Shown: positions 1 through 6,001 of the stretch, in pieces
Layout of the letters: every line of letters begins with the position of its first letter
How positions within the stretch are numbered: the first letter of the stretch is position 1
Assembly (NCBI GenBank): GCA_002394385.1
Contig: DGTS01000023.1
Coordinates: 17,860-40,825, forward strand
DNA: 22,966 nucleotides
Source: Prevotella sp. UBA4330
Lineage (GTDB): Bacteria; Bacteroidota; Bacteroidia; Bacteroidales; Bacteroidaceae
Reading direction: 5' to 3'
Program-made: the position numbers and the translations under genes
Notes under the pieces: generated by a model
What the model saw: the letters and a program-made list of their open reading frames with translations, nothing else
Database searches by the model: none
What the model was told of the DNA's origin: nothing

Positions 1-50
1 TCGCCGATAGGCAATGTCTTTTTTTTGTGAGCGTCCCACTGGACACCTAA

Positions 51-84
51 AAAACAAGTGACTGTTTTTTCTGTCACTTGTTTT
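51..84. terminator. Hairpin terminator, possibly bidirectional
   Basis: A perfect 12-bp inverted repeat (AAAACAAGTGAC ... GTCACTTGTTTT) with a 10-nt T-rich loop, flanked by A-rich sequence on the left and T-rich sequence on the right. It could end a gene lying left of the window on the plus strand, or act in both directions. The 3' partner gene is not visible, so direction is unresolved. Confidence 0.6.
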
Positions 85-146
85 GTTTACCTGTTTTTGG
101 GGTTAAAAAGTTGATACACTTTTTCTGCACTTTTTTGTTTTGCTGT

Positions 147-184
147 AAAAAAAATAAGCCCCGGAAGAGGGAACTTCCAGGGCT
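147..184 (-). terminator. Rho-independent terminator of the 209-727 gene
   Basis: Read on the minus strand, AGCCC-x-GGAAG pairs with CTTCC-x-GGGCT around a 6-nt loop and is followed directly by a run of T residues (TTATTTTTTTT). It lies about 25 nt beyond the stop codon of the small secreted protein gene, the usual place for its terminator. Confidence 0.8.
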
Positions 185-208
185 ATATAGTATGCACTGT
201 TATGATGC

Positions 209-727
209 TTATTCGTAATACTCGATTTTACGTGTTTGCTCTATTTCTTGACCCATCATCGAACTCTTGCGGCTGATCCAGTTGCCGTGGTCGTCACACT
301 TAATGTCCTTGTATGGCATGTCCATCACCTGACCGCCCATGTCGATGCTTTGGCTGGTGACAACACCGCTTTCGTTGTATTTGAAAGTAACGGTGATTTC
401 GTTACCCATCATGCTTGTCTTCTGGCTTGTCACCTTGCCATTCTCCCACTTGAAAGAAACAGGGATTTTCTGACCATTCATCTCTCGGCTTGCTGACTGG
501 AGATAGCCATCTGCATCATAAACGGCATCGGTCACACCGTCCAGCATCTTGCCGTCTTGTGAGAAATTGGTTACCTGGTTTTGGCCCATGAATGAAGTAG
601 AGATTGACTTTACCGGACCAGTTGCTTCGTTAACTTCAACGTCGTGGAACTTTGTCTGCGCTTGAATGGCAAAAGGAACTGCCAACAATGCAATCATCAT
701 GATTGCTTTTTTCATCGTTTTTTTCAT
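209..727 (-). CDS. Small secreted protein of unknown function with MMG repeats
   Basis: The 172-residue protein starts with a clear Sec signal peptide (basic MKKTMKKA, hydrophobic IMMIALLAVPFAI, cleavage after QAQ near residue 24), so the mature protein should be periplasmic or outer-membrane associated. There is no lipobox cysteine. The mature part contains four related segments built on S-x-M-x-G-x-x-I/V followed by a short beta-strand-like stretch (SFMGQNQ, REMNGQK, SMMGNEI, SMMGQEI), and D-x-x-G/N turns such as YDADGY and CDDHGNW that recall YD/RHS-type strand repeats. I do not recognise the family and assign no function. A second in-frame ATG four codons downstream could be the true start. 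It stands alone, with its own terminator at 147-184. No TAnnTTTG promoter was found upstream. Confidence 0.8.
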   Translation of the reverse strand: MKKTMKKAIMMIALLAVPFAIQAQTKFHDVEVNEATGPVKSISTSFMGQNQVTNFSQDGKMLDGVTDAVYDADGYLQSASREMNGQKIPVSFKWENGKVTSQKTSMMGNEITVTFKYNESGVVTSQSIDMGGQVMDMPYKDIKCDDHGNWISRKSSMMGQEIEQTRKIEYYE

Positions 728-1025
728 TGTTTTAAATTATTAAATGGATTTTTATAAGTTAAAAGTTATCTTTTGACGCATAGATATATAAAAGGTTTAA
801 TGATCATTGTCATTTATACAATAATTTGACTGAAGTTTCGCAAACTCAACTTCTTTGGAGTTATGACATTAGTTATCATCTCCTTTTCCATTTAGAGTTC
901 TTTGCAAACATGAGCGAAGTGAGTCTTAAGAAAGGCTTTAGCCGACTAAAGAACTCCAGCGGCTGAAAGCAGTGGAAACTCCTGAACTCCTATACTCCTT
1001 CAACATGCGAGATGTGAACTTTATT
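728..1025. other. Intergenic region with a short shared repeat motif
   Basis: About 300 nt between two minus-strand genes. No convincing ORF or TAnnTTTG promoter is visible. The only recognisable element is a 20-nt motif at 931-950 (AAAGGCTTTAGCCGACTAAA), which recurs almost unchanged near 20037-20056 and in inverted, diverged form near 14813-14830. The motif contains the small palindrome GGCT-TT-AGCC. Confidence 0.5.
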
Positions 1026-2102
1026 TTACCAATTCGGCGGCAGCACGATGTTGTCCTCGTTGTGCGCAGCCTCAAACAGAGGAGCGATTTCCTCGTCGGT
1101 GAATCCTGCGATGCCGCATCCGATGCGGGTGACGAGGAACGTCAGTTCCGGGTGTTCCTTGGCAAACTGTATGAACTCATCTACGTATGGACGTATGGTC
1201 TCCACGCCGCCTTGCATTGTGGGAATGCCATAACTCTGTCCTTGCAGTCCCACACCCTGTCCCATGATGGCTCCAAACTTGCGGTATGCGATGTATGCCG
1301 CGCCGCCTCCGTGCATTCCCTTCAGGTTGCTGCCGAACACGAAAATCTCGTTCGGTTCCAGCGAGGTGATAAACTCTGGTGTTGTTCTCTTTTGCATTTT
1401 CTTTTCTTTTATATATGTATAACCTGTTTCCTCGTAAGCCATCGGTGCAGGCATAGAAGCCTCCATCGCAGGCATTTCGCCATAGACCACACATCTCTCG
1501 TCCATTACCTCTGGCATGTCCAGGTCCATGTCGAAGTGGTTCTTGAAATATGGCACGATGATTTCTTCTTTCAGTTTCTTGTATTTCTGCGAAATGGCAG
1601 AAGGTGTCATGCCCATCTGGGCGGCAATCTCCTTGCCTTTGAAACCGCGAAGCAGCAGCATGTCGATAATAAGTCTTTCCTGTCTTGAAAGCGCAGCGTG
1701 GTCGCATACATCCTCAACCATCTTGTTGAATTGAAGCCGAAGGTCGTTAGTAACGTCAAACGAGCGCAGATAGTCCTCAAACGTCACGCTACCGTATTCC
1801 TTGCGATACCATTTCAGAGCATCGAGCACCACATATCGGAATCCGTTGATGAACCATGTCTTCAGACTCACTTCTGGCGAGTGGTCCTCCAACGGTTTCC
1901 AGTCGTGCTCCATAAGATAGATGGCATACTGATGCGAGAGCGAGAGGAAGTCAAGGTTCTCCTTGTCACTCAACTGGTATTTCTGGTCGAAGACATGATA
2001 CCCTATGCGGCAATATCCGTAGAAATAATCGCGGATAATGTCGCCATCGCCGTTGCGAAATCCTTTGATAATAGCCTCGTCAGACAGTCTGTGGTGCTGC
2101 AT
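1026..2102 (-). CDS. Sigma-70-like HTH domain fused to a macro-like domain
   Basis: The 358-residue protein has two modules. Residues about 1-195 look like a degenerate sigma-70-family protein: a helical N-terminal part (LSDEAIIKGFRNGD resembles sigma region 2) and a sigma region 4-type helix-turn-helix (LSRQERLIIDMLLLRGFKG, then EIAAQMGMTPSAISQKYKKL). After a low-complexity M/P/E linker, residues about 240-358 form a compact domain with FVFGSNLKGMHGGGAA, GQSYGIPT and TRIGCGIAGF. These resemble macro-domain-like (ADP-ribose-binding type) proteins, in particular the group annotated as A1S_2505-family phage non-structural proteins. The reading frame extends 14 codons further to 2144, but that stretch overlaps a good -7 box (2120-2127), so I chose the ATG at 2102. 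A second ATG at 1397 lies exactly at the module junction. Role inferred: nucleic-acid binding linked to nucleotide or ADP-ribose sensing; not proven. Confidence 0.75.
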   Translation of the reverse strand: MQHHRLSDEAIIKGFRNGDGDIIRDYFYGYCRIGYHVFDQKYQLSDKENLDFLSLSHQYAIYLMEHDWKPLEDHSPEVSLKTWFINGFRYVVLDALKWYRKEYGSVTFEDYLRSFDVTNDLRLQFNKMVEDVCDHAALSRQERLIIDMLLLRGFKGKEIAAQMGMTPSAISQKYKKLKEEIIVPYFKNHFDMDLDMPEVMDERCVVYGEMPAMEASMPAPMAYEETGYTYIKEKKMQKRTTPEFITSLEPNEIFVFGSNLKGMHGGGAAYIAYRKFGAIMGQGVGLQGQSYGIPTMQGGVETIRPYVDEFIQFAKEHPELTFLVTRIGCGIAGFTDEEIAPLFEAAHNEDNIVLPPNW

Positions 2103-2119
2103 AAAACATAGAATTTCTG

Positions 2120-2127
2120 CAAAAATA
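2120..2127 (-). promoter_or_regulatory. -7 box for the sigma/macro gene
   Basis: On the minus strand the sequence reads TATTTTTG, a match to the Bacteroidetes -7 consensus TAnnTTTG, about 18 nt before the ATG at 2102. No good TTTG is seen 19-21 nt further upstream. Its position implies a very short leader and argues against the longer start at 2144. Confidence 0.5.
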
Positions 2128-2227
2128 CAAAAAAAACATCTCATTGCTTAATTTTTCTTCAAATTATTCTTTTAAGAGATAAAGACATGTCGAAAACAGA
2201 GTATTCACAATTTAAAAATTTGTTATT

Positions 2228-2911
2228 ATGAAAGATTCTATTAAAAGAAAGAAGAACACTGACGAGCGTGAGAATGTTGCCACAAATGGCAAGAGAGTGC
2301 ATAACCTGATTATTGTTGACGAGAGTGGCTCGATGTCAATAATCCGCAAGCAGGCTTTCGCGGGGATGAACGAGACTCTCCAGACAGTGCGCCAGATGAA
2401 TACGAAGTTCCCCGACCAAGAACAGCGTGTAACCCTTATCACGTTTGACAGCGACCACACCAGACTGCATTATGACAACACTCCAGCAGAGCGTACTGCC
2501 GACCTCTCGTGGAAAGCATACAACCCGGGAGGAGCAACACCTCTTTACGATGCCATCGGGAAAGGCATCTCTAAGGTCAACGCACAGACGGAGGATGGCG
2601 ACCATGTGCTGGTAACCATCATCACCGACGGCGAGGAGAACTGTAGCACAGAATGGACGCTGAAGATGGTGCGCAACCTCATAGAGAAATTGAAAAAACA
2701 GCAGTGGACCTTCACACTAATAGGTACCGACAACCTTGATGTGGAGACAATGGCCCACTCTTTCTCTATCGATGAGCATATGGAGTTCCGTCAGGACATC
2801 GAGGGCACAAAGGAAATGTTCAGACGCGAGCGTCGTGGCCGTGAGCGTTACAACTGCTGTGTGGCAGAAGACGCGTCAATGCCAACAGGCAGTTTCTTCG
2901 ATGAAGACTGA
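2228..2911 (+). CDS. VWA-domain protein with intact metal site
   Basis: A 227-residue von Willebrand factor A protein without signal peptide or membrane segment, so probably cytoplasmic. The MIDAS metal-binding motif is complete: D31-x-S33-x-S35 (IIVDESGSMS), Thr104 in GGATPLYDAIG, and Asp134 in IITDGEEN. The fold fills residues about 24-190, and the C-terminal about 35 residues form a charged, Arg-rich tail (MFRRERRGRERYN) and a short extension. Such domains bind protein partners through a divalent metal; the partner is unknown. It is transcribed divergently from the sigma/macro-like gene with only 125 nt between start codons, which suggests shared control. Known VWA proteins in tellurite- or stress-type operons are possible relatives, but that link is inference. 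Confidence 0.85.
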   Translation: MKDSIKRKKNTDERENVATNGKRVHNLIIVDESGSMSIIRKQAFAGMNETLQTVRQMNTKFPDQEQRVTLITFDSDHTRLHYDNTPAERTADLSWKAYNPGGATPLYDAIGKGISKVNAQTEDGDHVLVTIITDGEENCSTEWTLKMVRNLIEKLKKQQWTFTLIGTDNLDVETMAHSFSIDEHMEFRQDIEGTKEMFRRERRGRERYNCCVAEDASMPTGSFFDED

Positions 2912-2942
2912 TGCTTTTTGCCTTTATTTTTGTATGTCAAAG

Positions 2943-2973
2943 TTTGTGGTTTCGTATTTTTTCCCTATCTTTG
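2943..2973 (+). promoter_or_regulatory. Bacteroidetes promoter for oxidoreductase-AraC operon
   Basis: TTTG at 2943-2946, a 19-nt spacer, then TATCTTTG at 2966-2973. Both boxes match the Bacteroidetes -33/-7 consensus (TTTG, 19-21 nt, TAnnTTTG). Predicted start of transcription is near 2980, giving a leader of about 65 nt before the ATG at 3044. Confidence 0.8.
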
Positions 2974-3043
2974 CAATCAGTAACATGCGTATGTGACAGG
3001 CTATGAAAAGGTCAAGTGAAATATTCCTAACAAAATACTAACT

Positions 3044-3694
3044 ATGAAAAAGATTATAATCATCGATGGAGGACCCCGCAAGAACTTCAACACAGCCTCT
3101 ATGTTGCAGAAGTTTGCCGAGGGGGCAAGTTCCGTTGGCGAAGGCATCGAAGTGAAGACAGTGCGCCTTTACGGTCTCGACTATAAGGGCTGCATGTCGT
3201 GCATGGCATGCAAGATAAAGGGAAAGGCATCAAATGTGTGTAAGTTCCGCGATGCCCTGACTCCAATCCTCGAGGATATCGCAGATGCCGACGGACTGGT
3301 GCTTGGCTCGCCCATCTATTTCGGCGACGTGACTGGTCAGATGCGCACCTTCCTCGAGCGGCTGACGTTCCCTTGGCTCTCGTACAACGACTATAGCATG
3401 ACGGCACCCAAACGCATGCCGGTGGCGCTTGTTGAGACGATGAACGGAACACCCGAGACGAACAACAGTCAAGGGTATGGCTCAATGGAGTATTGCATCA
3501 AGAGCGCTCTCGGTGACCCCGAGCGACTCATTGCCTATAACACCTATCAGGTGAAGAACTACGACCGCTACGAACTGGCAGGGTTCTCTGAAGAGGCGAA
3601 GCGCAAGTATCGTGATGCTCATTGGGAAGAGGATTTGCAGAAAGCCTTCGAGGCAGGTAAACGCATGGCGGAAAACATAATGCGGGCATCGTGA
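3044..3694 (+). CDS. Flavodoxin-family NAD(P)H-dependent oxidoreductase
   Basis: A 216-residue flavoprotein of the NADPH-dependent FMN reductase / iron-sulfur-flavoprotein-like superfamily. The N-terminal strand and phosphate-binding loop (KKIIIIDGGPRKNFNT, residues 2-17) would hold the FMN phosphate. GSPIYFGDVTGQMRTFLERL (from residue 88) is the typical flavin-ring-contact and dimer segment. Three cysteines in GCMSCMACK (C50, C53, C56), plus C66, fit the cysteine-rich loop seen in iron-sulfur flavoproteins, but only a Cx2Cx2C core is visible, so cluster binding is uncertain. The protein is soluble and cytoplasmic. It is the first gene after a strong promoter, and its TGA overlaps the GTG start of an AraC-family gene by four bases, so the two are translationally coupled. 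Physiological substrate unknown; quinone, nitro-compound or general redox roles are typical. Confidence 0.88.
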   Translation: MKKIIIIDGGPRKNFNTASMLQKFAEGASSVGEGIEVKTVRLYGLDYKGCMSCMACKIKGKASNVCKFRDALTPILEDIADADGLVLGSPIYFGDVTGQMRTFLERLTFPWLSYNDYSMTAPKRMPVALVETMNGTPETNNSQGYGSMEYCIKSALGDPERLIAYNTYQVKNYDRYELAGFSEEAKRKYRDAHWEEDLQKAFEAGKRMAENIMRAS

Positions 3695-4599
3695 AGATAC
3701 AGTTGCAACTAAACCATGTGAACGACTACGCGCATGATATCGGCGCACCGGTCTATCACCCCCACGTCTCCATAATCCATTATGATGAGGTGGGGGAGAT
3801 ACGCCATACGCTCAATCGTTTCAACGTCTATGCCCTATTCCTGCAAAAAGAGTTTCCCGAAAATCTCACCTACGGCATCGGCACGTATATTGAGGGCGAC
3901 GGGTCGTTGCTGGCCTATGCCCCAGGGCAGATAGGCGGCAAGAGCGACGATGGCACGTTGAGACAGTATCATGGCTGGGTGCTGATGTTCGATGCCGAGT
4001 TCATACGTGACACACAGGTGGAGCGCCAGTTGCACGACTACCGTTTTTTCTCATACAACTCCAACGAGGCGCTCTTCCTGACTACAGAGGAGAAAGACAT
4101 CCTGACAGGACTGATGGCAAATATACGAGCCGAACTCTCCATGCACGGGCAGGAAGAGCAGTCAGACAACATCGTGAAGGACTACATCCAGTTGATTCTC
4201 GACTATTGCAGCCGTTTCTATGCTCGGCAGTTTAATGAGCAGGCAACCACAGGCAGCGACATCCTCACACGTTTCCAACAGGTGCTCATCGACTATTACG
4301 CCCGTGGACTGCAGAAGACAAAAGGCTTTCCTAATGTGAAATACTGTGCAGGCGAACTGTGCCTCTCGCCAGGTTATTTCGGCGACATCGTGCGCAACGC
4401 ACTTGGCGAGAGTCCCAAAGACTACATCCGTGGCTTTGTCATCATGCGCGCCAAGAACCTTATTCTTGGAGGCATGAGCATCGCACAGGTGGCAGAGGAA
4501 CTGGGCTTCGACTACCCCCAGCACTTCACCCGTATGTTCAAGGCATCAACAGGTCAAACTCCCTCGCAGTTCATGCAGAGCAAGCGGGGTGGGGGATGA
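3691..4599 (+). CDS. AraC-family transcriptional regulator
   Basis: A 302-residue regulator. The N-terminal about 190 residues form a cupin-like AraC sensor region (for example QYHGWVLMFDAEFI and a following helical dimerisation part). The C-terminal about 95 residues carry the paired HTH of the AraC family: first helix pair in YCAGELCLSPGYFGDIVRNA, second in SIAQVAEELGFDYPQHFTRM, then FKASTGQTPSQF, the family signature. The start is a GTG at 3691, chosen because it overlaps the TGA of the preceding oxidoreductase (GTGA) and because the next in-frame Met lies far inside the sensor domain. It probably controls its own operon and perhaps the reductase/lipoprotein operon beginning at 4671; the inducer cannot be read from sequence. 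Confidence 0.92.
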   Translation: MKIQLQLNHVNDYAHDIGAPVYHPHVSIIHYDEVGEIRHTLNRFNVYALFLQKEFPENLTYGIGTYIEGDGSLLAYAPGQIGGKSDDGTLRQYHGWVLMFDAEFIRDTQVERQLHDYRFFSYNSNEALFLTTEEKDILTGLMANIRAELSMHGQEEQSDNIVKDYIQLILDYCSRFYARQFNEQATTGSDILTRFQQVLIDYYARGLQKTKGFPNVKYCAGELCLSPGYFGDIVRNALGESPKDYIRGFVIMRAKNLILGGMSIAQVAEELGFDYPQHFTRMFKASTGQTPSQFMQSKRGGG

Positions 4600-4670
4600 G
4601 TAGTCTCTTTTTCTACAAATTTGGTATTTTAATCCGTAATTTGTTTAGCGGAGTTTCTGGATATTGTCCA

Positions 4671-4678
4671 TATCTTTG
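4671..4678 (+). promoter_or_regulatory. -7 box for the reductase-lipoprotein operon
   Basis: TATCTTTG matches TAnnTTTG and sits 22 nt before the ATG at 4701. The expected upstream TTTG is not at the usual spacing (the nearest, 4640-4643, is 27 nt away), so activation by a regulator such as the adjacent AraC protein is plausible. Confidence 0.6.
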
Positions 4679-4700
4679 CACCCAGAAACAACCGATAAAC

Positions 4701-5399
4701 ATGATGAGACCTTATGTTATTTGCCACATGATGGCGTCGCTCGACGGCAGGATTGACTGCGAGATGACCGAGCAGATTGACGACACCAACCATTACTACG
4801 ATGCGCTGGCGCAGTTGGGCTGTGACTCCACATTGGAGGGACGCGTCACTCTTGCCATGCACTATGCACAGGCAGGCACTTTCCAGGCGCAGTCGGCGCA
4901 TGAGGATGCAGGACAACAACTCTATAAAGCCGTTGAGGCTAAGGGCTATGCCATCGGCGTGGACACACAGGGCACGTTGCTGTGGGACGACAACACAACC
5001 GAACTCTTCGGCCGTCCGCTCCTGATGATTCTCTCCGAACGTGTCAGCCAGGAGTATCTCGACTACCTGAAGGACAAACACATATCTTATATCACAGTCG
5101 GAACAGATGGTATCGACCTCGGTGCAGCACTCGAAACACTGCGTTCGGTATTCGGTGTGGAACGACTGGCGGTAGTTGGAGGCGGCCATATCAACGGCTC
5201 GATGCTCGACCAGGGACTGATAGACGAGGTGAGCATGATGTATGGCTATGGCATAGACGGTCGCGAGGGCATGGCAGCGGCTTTCGACGGCCGTCCCATG
5301 GACCGCAAGCCAGTGCGCCTCACTTTCAAGAGTGTGGAGGAGAACGACGGCATCGTCTGGATGAGGTATCTTGTTGATTCGGTAATTAATAATATGTAG
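4701..5399 (+). CDS. RibD C-terminal / dihydrofolate-reductase-like protein
   Basis: A 232-residue protein of the RibD-C (DHFR-like) fold. The opening RPYVICHMMASLDGRID is the hallmark first strand and substrate loop of this family, and AVVGGGHINGSMLDQGLIDEV (around residue 160) is the characteristic NADPH-binding glycine motif followed by the conserved helix. There is no deaminase domain, so it is a stand-alone reductase-like protein rather than bifunctional RibD; a pyrimidine- or pterin-type or other small-molecule substrate is possible. The open frame extends upstream into the AraC gene, but the -7 box at 4671-4678 and family alignment place the start at 4701 (or the adjacent ATG at 4704). 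The next gene begins 2 nt after the stop, so they form an operon. Confidence 0.88.
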   Translation: MMRPYVICHMMASLDGRIDCEMTEQIDDTNHYYDALAQLGCDSTLEGRVTLAMHYAQAGTFQAQSAHEDAGQQLYKAVEAKGYAIGVDTQGTLLWDDNTTELFGRPLLMILSERVSQEYLDYLKDKHISYITVGTDGIDLGAALETLRSVFGVERLAVVGGGHINGSMLDQGLIDEVSMMYGYGIDGREGMAAAFDGRPMDRKPVRLTFKSVEENDGIVWMRYLVDSVINNM

Positions 5400-5401
5400 A
5401 T

Positions 5402-6001
5402 ATGAAAATAACAGTAATCAGCCGTCTGCTCGTTGCCGCCATTGCCCTTCTCACGATGTCGTGCGGTGGTGATGAGGCACAGGCGCAGACAATAAAAGAA
5501 GAGAATATGACAGAGAGACTTTACATCACCATAGGTAGCAAGACACTGCCTGTGACGCTGGTGAAGAACAATGCTACAGAGGCACTCATGGCGGCTCTCG
5601 CCACAAGTCCCATTACATATCAGGCCGATGACTATGGCGGTTTCGAGAAGGTGGGACCACTCGGAATGTCGTTGCCCACAAGCAATCAGCAACTGACCAC
5701 CCAGGCAGGTGATGTCATCCTTTATAGTGGCAATCAGATAGTGCTCTTCTATGGCAGCAACTCATGGAGTTACACACGGCTGGGACGCATCGAGTACAGC
5801 ACCTTGGAGCAGTTGAAGTCGTTCCTGAAAGCAGGGCAGGGCAGAGTCAGTGTTACCCTGTCGGCAGAGAATACCACTGGCATCACCACTGCGAAAGCGA
5901 ATGATAATGACTCTGACGAATACATAGCGTTGAATGGAGTGCGGACCCAGAGTCCCATGAGAGGAATATATATCAAGAACGGAAAGAAAATAGTGAAATG
6001 A
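5402..6001 (+). CDS. Cyclophilin-like-fold lipoprotein
   Basis: A 199-residue lipoprotein. The signal sequence ends in lipobox LTMSC with Cys21 as lipidation site, followed by GGDE. From residue 36 (MTERLYITIGSKTLPVTL) to about 155 it matches the bacterial cyclophilin-like small-barrel family: DDYGGFEKVGPLG, AGDVILYSGNQIVLFYG, SNSWSYTRLGRIE. That family lacks demonstrated prolyl isomerase residues and its activity is unclear. The C-terminus (IALNGVRTQSPMRGIYI, then KNGKKIVK) looks like the tail of a type IX secretion sorting domain, odd for a lipoprotein. The ATG follows the previous stop by two bases, and its TGA overlaps the ATG of the next gene (ATGA), so this is the middle gene of a three-gene operon. 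Confidence 0.85.
   Translation: MKITVISRLLVAAIALLTMSCGGDEAQAQTIKEENMTERLYITIGSKTLPVTLVKNNATEALMAALATSPITYQADDYGGFEKVGPLGMSLPTSNQQLTTQAGDVILYSGNQIVLFYGSNSWSYTRLGRIEYSTLEQLKSFLKAGQGRVSVTLSAENTTGITTAKANDNDSDEYIALNGVRTQSPMRGIYIKNGKKIVK

Noticed and set aside
972..1688. 238-codon plus-strand ORF antisense to the sigma/macro gene
   Set aside because: Cys/His-rich low-similarity translation opposite a gene with clear HTH and macro-like motifs; treated as a shadow frame.
2103..2144. 14-codon N-terminal extension of the sigma/macro protein (MRCFFCIFAEILCF)
   Set aside because: It overlaps the TATTTTTG -7 box, so it would not be on the transcript. The Cys/Phe-rich residues do not fit the domain start.
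4359..4700. Upstream extension of the RibD-like frame to 4359
   Set aside because: It lies inside the AraC coding sequence in another frame, upstream of the operon's own -7 box, and the extension is Arg-rich shadow sequence. The family begins at RPYVICHMMASLDG.
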